DNA of 6,531 nt from an uncultured Lachnospiraceae bacterium. GTDB taxonomy: Bacteria; Bacillota_A; Clostridia; Lachnospirales; Lachnospiraceae. Location of the stretch: the NCBI GenBank assembly GCA_900556645.1, contig USPJ01000072.1, positions 1 through 6,531 on the forward strand, in the 5' to 3' direction. Shown here piece after piece: positions 1-6,238 of this stretch. Numbering within the stretch: position 1 is the first letter of the stretch; each line of letters begins with the position of its first letter. Under the pieces are notes generated by a model, which had not been told where the DNA came from, did not search any database, and saw only the letters and a list, made by a program, of their open reading frames with translations. The position numbers were made by a program, and so were the translations under genes.

Positions 1-923
1 CAAAAGCCTTACGTGAGAAACTGAAAAAAAATTATGAGATCCGCAAAGTGAAGATGATCGATCATCAGATATCAAAAGTAGACCCGACGGAGAAGTTCTT
101 ATTCGAACTGGAAGACGGTAATATGGTAGAAAGTGTTCTGATGAAATATAATTACGGCAATTCCGTATGTATCTCTTCACAGGCGGGCTGCCGTATGGGG
201 TGCAGATTCTGTGCTTCAACGATCGGTGGACTGGTAAGAAGCCTGGAGCCGTCTGAGATGTTAAGGCAGATCTATCACATCCAGAAGATTACCGGAGAAC
301 GTGTTTCGAATGTTGTTGTGATGGGAACTGGAGAACCGCTCGATAATTATGATAATTTTGTAAAGTTTATCCATATGTTGAGTGATGAGCACGGACTGAA
401 TATCAGTCAGAGAAATATTACGGCGTCTACCTGTGGAATCGTTCCGAATATGAGACGGCTTGCGGAGGAAGGACTTCAGATCACACTGGCACTTTCACTT
501 CACGGTTCCAGTCAGGAAAAACGTAAGAAACTGATGCCAGTAGCGAATAAATACGATCTGTCGGAAGTACTGGATGCCTGCGATTATTATTTTGACAAGA
601 CAGGAAGAAGGATTACTTTCGAGTACAGTCTGGTAGCCGGAGTGAATGACCAGCCGGACGATATCCGGGAACTTACGACGATTTTAAAAGGGCGAAATTG
701 TCATCTTAATCTGATTCCGGTGAACCCGATCAAGGAAAGAGATTTCAAAAAGCCGGACCGTAAAAATGCCCTGGAATTTAAAAATAAACTTGAAAAAAAC
801 GGAATTAATGTTACTATAAGAAGGGAAAGAGGCTCTGATATTGACGGAGCCTGTGGACAGCTGCGTCGCAGACACGCAGCCAAAAGCGAGGGAGAGACAG
901 ATGAAAATTTATGCAATGACTGA
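1..923 (+). CDS. rlmN: Dual-specificity 23S rRNA (A2503) / tRNA (A37) C2-methyltransferase RlmN, 5'-truncated by the window
   Basis: Radical-SAM enzyme that methylates C2 of A2503 in 23S rRNA and of A37 in some tRNAs. The frame is open from base 3, and 15 codons precede the GTG at 48, so that GTG is internal and the true start lies upstream; about 306 residues are visible of the 340-350 usual for the family. Counting from the GTG codon, the [4Fe-4S] motif CxxxCxxC is C48/C52/C55 (AGCRMGCRFC). C41, seven residues earlier, matches E. coli Cys118. The SAM-binding GTGEPL is at 93-98. C269 in SDIDGACGQL matches the methyl-carrying Cys355 of E. coli. All key residues are present, so the enzyme should be active. 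A polar tail of about 15 residues follows RRRHA. The last 23 nt overlap prpC, pointing to translational coupling. Family assignment is very secure. Confidence 0.97.
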   Translation, partial: KALREKLKKNYEIRKVKMIDHQISKVDPTEKFLFELEDGNMVESVLMKYNYGNSVCISSQAGCRMGCRFCASTIGGLVRSLEPSEMLRQIYHIQKITGERVSNVVVMGTGEPLDNYDNFVKFIHMLSDEHGLNISQRNITASTCGIVPNMRRLAEEGLQITLALSLHGSSQEKRKKLMPVANKYDLSEVLDACDYYFDKTGRRITFEYSLVAGVNDQPDDIRELTTILKGRNCHLNLIPVNPIKERDFKKPDRKNALEFKNKLEKNGINVTIRRERGSDIDGACGQLRRRHAAKSEGETDENLCND

Positions 924-1623
924 TGTAGGAAGAAGACGTGAGGTCAATCAGGACTATGTATATGTGACAGACAGACCGATTGGACCATTTCCAAATCTCC
1001 TTACGGTCGCCGACGGAATGGGCGGACATAAGGCGGGAGATTTTGCGTCCAGTTATACGGTAAATGTATTAAAAGATGAGTTGAAGAAGACACCGATGGA
1101 TAAACCCGAGGAGATTCTAAGGAGCGTAGTCAGTATTGCAAATCATAAATTAATCGAGGCAGCTTCAAGAGATATAAAACTGGAAGGTATGGGAACGACA
1201 CTGGTAGCGGCAACTGTTGTTGGCAATACATTGTACTTTGCCAATGTGGGAGACAGCAGGATGTATGTGATTGGCAAAGAGATTAGCCAGATAACAAGAG
1301 ACCATTCGCTGGTAGAGGAAATGGTACGGATGGGTGAGCTGGCAAAGGATGCGGCAAAAGACCACCCCGACAAGAATATCATTACAAGAGCTGTAGGTGC
1401 GGCACAGGATGTAGATGTGGATTTCTTTGAAGTGGAATTATATCCGCAGGATTACATATTAATGTGCTCAGACGGACTGACCAACATGGTGGAGGATGAA
1501 GATATCCGAAGAATCGTGCAGAGTCAGAGGGATGTAGCAGAGAGAGTGGAAAAATTGGTGGAAACCGCCAACGACCACGGGGGACAGGATAATATAACGG
1601 TAGTTGTAATAGAACCGTTTTAA
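901..1623 (+). CDS. prpC: PP2C-family protein Ser/Thr phosphatase (PrpC/Stp), partner of PrkC
   Basis: Cytosolic metal-dependent (Mn/Mg) phosphatase that removes phosphates placed by the PASTA kinase encoded next door. The start chosen is ATG 901 (MKIYAMTDVG), behind a GAGGGAGA Shine-Dalgarno, because PrpC proteins begin with this MxIxxxTDxGxxRxxNQD block; the open frame back to 841 merely overprints rlmN. The 240-residue product matches the family's usual length. Metal and catalytic motifs are all there: NQD (D18), DGMGGH 38-43 (D38, G39), GTT 98-100, VGDSR 116-120 (D118), SDGLTN 190-195 (D191) and GGQDN 227-231 (D230). No signal peptide or membrane segment is visible. It overlaps rlmN by 23 nt and lies 14 nt before the chosen prkC start, so all three are probably one transcript. 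Very secure. Confidence 0.97.
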   Translation: MKIYAMTDVGRRREVNQDYVYVTDRPIGPFPNLLTVADGMGGHKAGDFASSYTVNVLKDELKKTPMDKPEEILRSVVSIANHKLIEAASRDIKLEGMGTTLVAATVVGNTLYFANVGDSRMYVIGKEISQITRDHSLVEEMVRMGELAKDAAKDHPDKNIITRAVGAAQDVDVDFFEVELYPQDYILMCSDGLTNMVEDEDIRRIVQSQRDVAERVEKLVETANDHGGQDNITVVVIEPF

Positions 1624-1637
1624 AAGAGGTGAATGGC

Positions 1638-3638
1638 ATGTTGACAGAAGGAATGTTTATAGATGACCGCTATGAGGTAGTGGGAAAAATCGGAGCGGGC
1701 GGAATGTCCGACGTATATAAGGCAAAAGACCATACTTTAGGCCGTTTTGTGGCTATTAAGGTATTAAAACAGGAATTTTCTGAGGATATGAATTTCGTAA
1801 CGAAATTTCGTACCGAAGCACAGTCCGCAGCAGGTTTAGAGCATCCGAATATTGTAAATATCTATGACGTAGGAAGTCAGGACGGTATGTATTATATCGT
1901 CATGGAATATGTGGAGGGAATTACCCTCAAGACCTATATTGAGAAAAAGGGACAGCTTTCCTTTAAAGAAGCCATCAGTATAGCCATACAGGTGGGACGG
2001 GGAATTGAAGCAGCCCATAATAAAAATATTATTCACAGAGATATCAAACCGCAGAATATCATTATTTCCACAGAAGGAAAGGTTAAGGTGACAGATTTCG
2101 GAATTGCCCGGGCAGCATCTGCCAACACTATCAATTCCGATGTCATGGGTTCCGTACACTATTCTTCCCCGGAACAGGCAAGAAACGGATTCGTAGACGG
2201 CAAAAGCGATATTTATTCTCTGGGTATTGTGATGTATGAGATGGTTACCGGACGTGTGCCTTTTGATGGAGATACGACGGTGGCAGTGGCTATCCAGCAC
2301 TTACAAGAGGAAATGGTATCTCCAAGTGCCTATGCACCGGATCTGCCAATCAGTTTGGAGAAAATTATCCTGAAATGTACGCAGAAAAATGCGGACAGAA
2401 GATATGAGAATATAGCAGACCTTCTGGTGGATTTGAAAAAGTCATTGATTAATCCGGATGAAGATTTTGTGACAATCATTAATCCGGACACAGACGGAAA
2501 GACCAGAAAATTTGAAGAGGAAGATATAGAGCGTATCAAACAGGAGGCAGAGGGAATCGAGACTGCCGAGGAGGAAGAGGAGGAAGACGCCGAAGAGGAA
2601 GAAGGCGAACTGAATCCGAAAATGGAAAAAGCCGTGACCATCGCGGGAATCGTAGCAGCAGTTATTATTGTGGGAATTGTCATTTATCTGGTGGGAAGTA
2701 TTTTCGGACTGTTTAAGTTCGGTTCCTCCGATAAAAAGGATGAAGATACAAACACCGAATCAGACAGTGGCAAGGTAGAGATGATTGACCTTAGGGGCAT
2801 GACCTATGAGGAAGCAAAAGAAAAATTAAACGATTTGGGTCTTGGCATCAAAAAGGGCAAGACAGAGTCCTCTGACAAATACGAAGAAGGTCAGATTATT
2901 TCCCAGAACGTAGATAAGGGAGACATGGTTAAGAAAAATACCACCGTTACGGTTGTGATCAGCAGCGGTGCCGGAGATATTGAGATTCCAAATGTGGAGG
3001 GATTGGACGAAACCTCTGCCATTAACAAATTAAAAGATGCGGGATTCAAATATTCCAGAGATTATCAGAACAGCGATTCCGTAGCAAGTGGAAATGTCAT
3101 TTCCCAGTCTCCGTCCGGTGGAAGCTCTGCGAAAAAGGGCGAGACCATTACCATTGTGGTTTCCCAAGGAAAAGAAGCGGTGTCCGTTCCGAATGTGGTA
3201 AATATTTCAGAGGCAGATGCCAAGAGCAAGTTATCCGCAGCGGGATTGACGGTTACAAGCGTCAGCAATGAGTACAGCGATACCATTGCAGCGGGCAATG
3301 TTATCAGCCAGAGTATTGCAGCGGGAAAATATGTAGATGCAGGAAGCAATATCAGTCTGGTGGTCAGCAGCGGACCAAAGACTACCTACTATAGATTTAG
3401 TGCCAATATTACAGCACCTGCCGACAGTTCAAGAGTAACGGGTGCCAACATTGTGCTGAAGGATGCCGATGGTTCTGTGATTGAAGAGTGGAATAATGTC
3501 AGCATATCCTCCTTCCCATTCCGGGCAGAGAAGAGCGACATTCCAAAGGCAAGCTCAGGAACCTTGGAGATTACTTGGTTACTGAATGATGGAACCACAC
3601 AGTCACAGCATCAGTCTGTGAACTTTACAAAGCAATAG
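1638..3638 (+). CDS. prkC: Membrane Ser/Thr protein kinase with three extracellular PASTA domains (PrkC/PknB/Stk1 type)
   Basis: Transmembrane kinase whose outer PASTA repeats bind peptidoglycan fragments or lipid II, linking wall status to phosphorylation of translation, division and wall targets. I start it at ATG 1638 (666 aa), about 8 nt after the AGAGG Shine-Dalgarno at 1625-1629; the GTG at 1629 overlaps that site and is unlikely. The kinase domain is about residues 12-270: glycine loop GAGGMS 19-24, VAIK with K41, alpha-C E60, HRDIKPQN with D135, DFG 153-155, activation loop with T164/S167, and SPEQA 177-181. A very acidic juxtamembrane stretch follows (about 294-325, almost all E/D near its end). 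One membrane helix spans about 332-357. PASTA repeats lie at about 380-443, 447-510 and 514-578. An extra C-terminal domain of about 85 residues (581-666) starts after SSGPKTTYY and looks beta-rich. Kinase residues are intact. Confidence 0.97.
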   Translation: MLTEGMFIDDRYEVVGKIGAGGMSDVYKAKDHTLGRFVAIKVLKQEFSEDMNFVTKFRTEAQSAAGLEHPNIVNIYDVGSQDGMYYIVMEYVEGITLKTYIEKKGQLSFKEAISIAIQVGRGIEAAHNKNIIHRDIKPQNIIISTEGKVKVTDFGIARAASANTINSDVMGSVHYSSPEQARNGFVDGKSDIYSLGIVMYEMVTGRVPFDGDTTVAVAIQHLQEEMVSPSAYAPDLPISLEKIILKCTQKNADRRYENIADLLVDLKKSLINPDEDFVTIINPDTDGKTRKFEEEDIERIKQEAEGIETAEEEEEEDAEEEEGELNPKMEKAVTIAGIVAAVIIVGIVIYLVGSIFGLFKFGSSDKKDEDTNTESDSGKVEMIDLRGMTYEEAKEKLNDLGLGIKKGKTESSDKYEEGQIISQNVDKGDMVKKNTTVTVVISSGAGDIEIPNVEGLDETSAINKLKDAGFKYSRDYQNSDSVASGNVISQSPSGGSSAKKGETITIVVSQGKEAVSVPNVVNISEADAKSKLSAAGLTVTSVSNEYSDTIAAGNVISQSIAAGKYVDAGSNISLVVSSGPKTTYYRFSANITAPADSSRVTGANIVLKDADGSVIEEWNNVSISSFPFRAEKSDIPKASSGTLEITWLLNDGTTQSQHQSVNFTKQ

Positions 3639-3646
3639 GAAAGAGC

Positions 3647-4525
3647 ATGCTAGGAAAGATTGTAAAAGGAATTTCCGGGTTCTACTACGTTCACGTAGTA
3701 GGAGCCGGAATTTATGAATGTAAGGCAAAAGGAGTATTCCGAAATAAAAAAATCAAACCGCTGGTGGGAGATGATGTGGAAATCAGTATTTTGGACGAGG
3801 CAGAAAAAAAGGGAAACGTAGACCGGATTCTTCCTCGGAAAAATGAACTGATTCGTCCGGCAGTGGCAAATATTGATGAGGCACTGGTTATTTTTGCGGC
3901 GGCAAAGCCAAAGCCCAACTTCCATCTGTTGGACCGATTTCTGGTGGGAATGGAATATCAGCAGATTCCGGTAACGGTCTGTTTTAACAAAATCGATTTG
4001 GTGGATGAAAAAACGTTGGAAGATTTGCGGAAAATCTATGAGCCAACAGGCTATGAGGTCTGTTTTTTCAGTGCAAAAGAGGGAATCGGACTAGAAGCAA
4101 TCAAAAAGAGGATACAGGGAAAGACCATCGCAACCGCAGGTCCTTCCGGTGTGGGAAAATCTTCTTTGACCAATGCATTGCAGCCGAAGGCAGCCATGGA
4201 AACCGGAGGTCTGAGTGAGAAGATTGAGCGTGGAAAGCATACCACCCGACATTCGGAGCTGATTCACATTGAAGGAAATACCTATCTGATGGATACACCG
4301 GGATTTACTTCTTTGAACATACCGGGACTGGAAAAAGAAAATTTGCGGGATTGTTATCCTGAGTTTGTGGCACTGGAGCCGGGATGCCGTTTCCAAGGAT
4401 GCAGCCATATACAGGAACCGGATTGTGCAGTAAAAGAGGCATTGGAGGCAGGAACAATCAGTCCGGTCAGATACGAAAATTATTGTATGCTCTACGAAGA
4501 GCTGAAAAACATGAAGAAATATTAG
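3647..4525 (+). CDS. rsgA: Ribosome small-subunit-dependent GTPase RsgA (YloQ/YjeQ)
   Basis: GTPase that checks late 30S maturation, stimulated by the 30S subunit. An N-terminal OB-fold (about 1-68) is followed by a circularly permuted G domain with motif order G4-G1-G3: NKID 114-117, P-loop GPSGVGKS 165-172, switch HTTRH 198-202, DTPGF 216-220. The C-terminal zinc finger has C247, C252, H254 and C260 (CxxxxCxHxxxxxC). The length of 292 residues is typical. ATG 3647 gives MLGKIVKG, a normal family N-terminus. Its Shine-Dalgarno AGGA (3637-3640) overlaps the prkC stop codon, so translation of the two is likely coupled. RsgA is reported as a PrkC/Stk1 substrate in Bacillus and Staphylococcus, which fits placement beside the kinase; phosphorylation here is inference. 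Confidence 0.97.
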   Translation: MLGKIVKGISGFYYVHVVGAGIYECKAKGVFRNKKIKPLVGDDVEISILDEAEKKGNVDRILPRKNELIRPAVANIDEALVIFAAAKPKPNFHLLDRFLVGMEYQQIPVTVCFNKIDLVDEKTLEDLRKIYEPTGYEVCFFSAKEGIGLEAIKKRIQGKTIATAGPSGVGKSSLTNALQPKAAMETGGLSEKIERGKHTTRHSELIHIEGNTYLMDTPGFTSLNIPGLEKENLRDCYPEFVALEPGCRFQGCSHIQEPDCAVKEALEAGTISPVRYENYCMLYEELKNMKKY

Positions 4526-4536
4526 GAGGAAACAGA

Positions 4537-5187
4537 ATGAGATGTTTATCACCATCCATCTTATCAGCAGATTTTTCAAAGCTGGGAGAACAGATACAGC
4601 GGATTGATGTAGCGGGAGCCGATTATGTGCATATTGATGTCATGGACGGACAGTTTGTTCCAAACATTTCCTTTGCGTTTCCGGTGATCAAAGCCATCCG
4701 TCCTTTGACAGAGCGGATTTTTGATGTACATCTGATGATAGAGGAGCCGATACGCTACGTGGAAGAGTTTGTGGAGGCGGGAGCCGACATTATTACAGTG
4801 CATGCAGAAGCCTGTAAGCATCTGGACAGAACCATAGAGCTGATAAAGGAAAAGGGTGTGCTGGCAGGAGTGGCATTGAATCCGGCAACTCCTTTGCAGG
4901 AATTAGAATATATTTTGCCAAAGGTGGATATGGTGCTTTTGATGAGTGTCAATCCGGGATTTGGCGGACAGGCTTATATCTCTTACTGTACAGATAAAAT
5001 CTATGATTTAAAACAGATGATAGACCGTAAGGGTTTAAAAACCGACATTGAGGTGGACGGCGGTGTTACCTTGAACAATGTGGAAGAAATCATGGAGGCC
5101 GGTGCCAATATCATTGTGGCGGGAAGTGCCGTGTTTAAAGGAAATATCGAAAATAATATTCAGGCTTTTTTGGAAAAGATGAAATAA
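4537..5187 (+). CDS. rpe: Ribulose-phosphate 3-epimerase
   Basis: TIM-barrel enzyme of the pentose phosphate pathway that interconverts D-ribulose 5-phosphate and D-xylulose 5-phosphate in the cytosol. ATG 4537 is chosen because a textbook AGGAGGA (4524-4530) lies 6 nt upstream and the product begins MRCLSPSILSADF, the standard start; the open frame back to 4384 overprints rsgA. The length of 216 aa is usual. Visible active-site and metal residues are H32 and D34 (VHIDVMDG), H65 (DVHLM) and catalytic acid D174 (EVDGG). The phosphate-binding loop includes NPGFGGQ 139-145 and the later GG and AGSAVF segments. The Shine-Dalgarno overlaps the rsgA stop codon, continuing the coupled operon. Confidence 0.97.
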   Translation: MRCLSPSILSADFSKLGEQIQRIDVAGADYVHIDVMDGQFVPNISFAFPVIKAIRPLTERIFDVHLMIEEPIRYVEEFVEAGADIITVHAEACKHLDRTIELIKEKGVLAGVALNPATPLQELEYILPKVDMVLLMSVNPGFGGQAYISYCTDKIYDLKQMIDRKGLKTDIEVDGGVTLNNVEEIMEAGANIIVAGSAVFKGNIENNIQAFLEKMK

Positions 5188-5201
5188 AATCAGAGGAAAT
5201 T

Positions 5202-5858
5202 ATGAAGAAAGTATTACTAGTGTCCGGCGGAGAAATCGAGGATGCCTTTGCTCTGCAATATATCAAAGCACAGAGTTTTTCTCATGTGATAGCCATCGAT
5301 TCGGGAATGGAATTTCTGTATCGTCATGGCTTGAAGCCGGATGTAATTGTGGGGGATTTTGACTCGGCAGAGGCTTCGGTTTTAGAAAAATACCGACAGA
5401 TGCCGGGAATTGAATGGAGAAAATTCCAACCGCAAAAGGATGATACAGATACGGAGATAGCTGTTCTCACCGCATTGGAACAGGGAGCAGAGGAGCTTCA
5501 TATATTGGGAGCTTTGGGAAGCCGGATAGACCACAGCTTGGCTAATATCCGTTTGTTGGGATTTTGCATGGAAAAAGGAGTAGACGCCTATCTGGTGGAT
5601 GCACAGAACCGGATTCGTATGATGAATCAGCCCTTGGAGCTGGAAAAAGACAACCAATATGGGAAGTATATTTCATTGATTCCCTTTATGGGAGATGTGG
5701 AGGGGCTGACCCTGCGGGGATTTGCCTATCCCTTGACAGACTATACCATGGGAGGCTACAATTCCATTGGTATCAGCAATGAAATTACAGAGAAAAAAGC
5801 TACGATTACTATGGAAAAGGGAACACTTTTGATGATAGAATCGCGGGATGAAGAATAA
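5202..5858 (+). CDS. thiN: Thiamine pyrophosphokinase
   Basis: Transfers pyrophosphate from ATP to thiamine, giving thiamine diphosphate, the cofactor of transketolase among others; this links it loosely to rpe, whose product xylulose 5-phosphate feeds transketolase. The 218-aa length is normal. Conserved blocks are GDFDS 51-55, DDTD 80-83 (after FQPQK), LGALGSRIDH 102-111 with SLANI following, and ISNE 191-194 in the C-terminal thiamine-binding beta domain. ATG 5202 follows an AGAGGAAA Shine-Dalgarno (5192-5199) and lies 14 nt after rpe. It is the last intact gene of the housekeeping operon in this window; a further strong ribosome-binding site follows it but leads only to a 12-codon ORF. 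No thiamine riboswitch is visible upstream, as expected for a gene inside an operon. Confidence 0.96.
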   Translation: MKKVLLVSGGEIEDAFALQYIKAQSFSHVIAIDSGMEFLYRHGLKPDVIVGDFDSAEASVLEKYRQMPGIEWRKFQPQKDDTDTEIAVLTALEQGAEELHILGALGSRIDHSLANIRLLGFCMEKGVDAYLVDAQNRIRMMNQPLELEKDNQYGKYISLIPFMGDVEGLTLRGFAYPLTDYTMGGYNSIGISNEITEKKATITMEKGTLLMIESRDEE

Positions 5859-5872
5859 ATTGGAGGATTATT

Positions 5873-5911
5873 ATGAAACTAGGAATCGACATTTACGGGC
5901 GATTTTCATGA
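5873..5911 (+). pseudogene. 12-codon ORF behind a strong RBS: probable 5' stump of an interrupted gene
   Basis: A GGAGG at 5862-5866 lies 6 nt before ATG 5873, and the gap from thiN (14 nt) matches the spacing inside the operon, so this was or is a translated start. The frame reads MKLGIDIYGRFS and stops with TGA at 5909-5911. The start resembles the first strand of HAD-type phosphatases (LGIDxDGT), with Y where the second Asp would be; a missing base after GGG would also put an Ile-coding ATT in register. My reading is that a HAD-like gene downstream of thiN was lost when the following AT-rich segment arrived. Other options are a genuine short peptide or a leader ORF. The stump itself is clear; the HAD identity is weak. 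Confidence 0.4.
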
Positions 5912-5936
5912 TTTTTCATATATCTTTTTGAAAAAT
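5911..5936. repeat. AT-rich inverted repeat, possible weak end of the housekeeping transcript
   Basis: ATTTTTCA at 5911-5918 is perfectly complementary to TGAAAAAT at 5929-5936, giving an 8-bp stem with a 10-nt loop. The stem has only one G-C pair and no clean T-run follows on the + strand, so it is a poor intrinsic terminator, yet it is the only candidate between thiN and the next promoter. The rest of 5912-5985 shows no gene I recognise. Without a better terminator, read-through from the operon into the downstream RNA is possible. Confidence 0.25.
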
Positions 5937-5985
5937 GGTAACCTTTTGGAAGTCATGGTACAGCGAAAAATAAATCAAAAAAGCG

Positions 5986-6014
5986 TTGATATTTTCAAAA
6001 TATGTGCGTATAAT
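5986..6014 (+). promoter_or_regulatory. Sigma-A promoter of the repeat RNA and toxin
   Basis: The -35 box TTGATA (5986-5991, one mismatch to TTGACA) and a perfect -10 box TATAAT (6009-6014) are separated by 17 nt. Transcription should start near 6021, seven nt after the -10, which is exactly where a GAAA-loop hairpin begins. It is the only near-consensus promoter I see in the gap and sits where type III toxin-antitoxin loci place theirs. No operator-like palindrome overlaps it, in keeping with control by attenuation rather than by a repressor (inference). Confidence 0.8.
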
Positions 6015-6020
6015 ATGGTT

Positions 6021-6038
6021 AAGAACAGAAATGTTCTT
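6021..6038 (+). other. 5' leader hairpin with GAAA tetraloop
   Basis: AAGAACA (6021-6027) pairs perfectly with TGTTCTT (6032-6038) around a GAAA loop, a stable GNRA fold. It starts at the predicted transcription start, so it would cap the 5' end of the antitoxin precursor and may protect it from 5'-end decay (inference). It is not part of the repeat unit. Confidence 0.6.
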
Positions 6039-6162
6039 CTTCATCATATTTGATGGGTCCTGTGACGGTTCCGACAGGACGGTAAAATAAAAATTGACCG
6101 AGCGATGAGTCCTGTGACGGTTCTGACAGGACGGTAAAATAAAAATTGACCGAATGATGAAG
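6039..6162. repeat. 9-bp inverted repeat bracketing the tandem array
   Basis: CTTCATCAT (6039-6047) is the exact reverse complement of ATGATGAAG (6154-6162). The arms lie just before the first repeat and at the end of the second, so in RNA they could close a long-range stem around both units. The left arm can also form a local 5-bp hairpin (CATCA 6042-6046 with TGATG 6051-6055), so the two folds compete. The function is unknown. Confidence 0.5.
6052..6160 (+). repeat. Two 52-bp direct tandem repeats plus a 5-bp third start (antitoxin units)
   Basis: Unit 1 is 6052-6103, unit 2 is 6104-6155, and GATGA at 6156-6160 begins a third. The units differ at four of 52 positions (6056/6108, 6072/6124 and the last two bases). 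Each contains GTCCTGT and ACAGGAC, a perfect 7-bp stem at 6057-6063/6074-6080 and 6109-6115/6126-6132, with a nested CGG-TT-CCG in the loop. The C-to-T change at 6124 turns that nested G-C pair into G-U, so pairing is kept. Each then has CGGT, an A-rich run, and ACCG. That 3' ACCG (6097-6100, 6149-6152) can pair with CGGT in the hairpin loop (6066-6069, 6118-6121), giving an H-type pseudoknot, or with CGGT just after the stem (6080-6083, 6132-6135). Confidence 0.95.
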
Positions 6163-6168
6163 CTGATT

Positions 6169-6200
6169 ACGAGAGGCTGAGAGGTCTCTCGTTTCTTTTT
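6169..6200 (+). terminator. Intrinsic terminator between repeat RNA and toxin gene
   Basis: Bases 6169-6178 pair with 6183-6192 as a 10-bp stem (7 Watson-Crick pairs ACGAGAG/CTCTCGT, then G-U, C-G and U-G) closed by a GAGA loop, followed by TTCTTTTT at 6193-6200. This is a strong Rho-independent terminator placed after the repeats and 38 nt before the toxin ATG. In type III loci such a terminator lets most transcripts stop as antitoxin RNA while read-through supplies a little toxin mRNA. Confidence 0.88.
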
Positions 6201-6238
6201 ACTCAATCGAGTAGCTATTCCCAAAGGAGAAAAATTGA

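Larger units (their letters stand above)
6021..6200 (+). ncRNA. Putative type III antitoxin RNA (ToxI/CptI/TenpI-like) precursor
   Basis: The predicted transcript is about 180 nt, from the promoter's start site to the terminator's T-run. It holds, in order, a leader hairpin, two 52-nt tandem repeats and an intrinsic terminator, followed by an RBS and a ToxN-family-like gene. In characterised type III systems this arrangement encodes an RNA antitoxin: repeat units fold as pseudoknots, bind the toxin, and are released from the precursor by the toxin's own cutting in A-rich sequence. Here each repeat has a 7-bp hairpin and an A-rich stretch (6084-6093 and 6136-6145), so cutting at equivalent sites would release one complete 52-nt unit. 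No credible protein is encoded; the open frame on the opposite strand is an artefact. The class follows from layout plus the neighbouring protein; the exact family (CptI or TenpI) is undecided. Confidence 0.75.

Noticed and set aside
841..900. Upstream extension of prpC to an alternative start at 841
   Set aside because: It overprints rlmN's conserved C-terminus, and PrpC family proteins begin at the ATG at 901, which has its own Shine-Dalgarno.
1836..2300. 154-codon minus-strand open frame
   Set aside because: It lies entirely antisense to the kinase domain of prkC, with no recognisable product or start signals.
2330..2683. Minus-strand open frame rich in serine
   Set aside because: The serine run is the antisense of prkC's Glu-rich linker, a typical shadow frame.
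4384..4536. Upstream extension of rpe
   Set aside because: It overprints the rsgA zinc-finger region; AGGAGGA plus ATG 4537 gives the normal Rpe N-terminus.
5883..6053. Open stretch on the + strand (with an ATG at 5955)
   Set aside because: It has no convincing ribosome-binding site, its possible start lies just before and the frame runs through the promoter and predicted transcription start, and the peptide is unrecognisable. It could be decayed coding sequence but cannot be supported.
6094..6122. TTGACC in each repeat as extra -35 boxes
   Set aside because: No -10-like sequence lies 16-18 nt downstream of either copy.
6052..6160. CRISPR array or plasmid iterons
   Set aside because: The 52-bp units abut directly with no unique spacers, there are only two, and no cas or replication gene is present. 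A promoter, terminator and toxin-like gene fit an antitoxin RNA.
6021..6200. Riboswitch, T-box or retron msr/msd RNA
   Set aside because: Tandem near-identical units are not a riboswitch or T-box feature, no T-box consensus was seen, and the following protein shows no reverse transcriptase motifs.
5916..6224. 102-codon open frame on the minus strand
   Set aside because: It runs antisense through the promoter, both repeats and the terminator, is partly repetitive because of the tandem units, and resembles no family. The + strand signals explain the region better.
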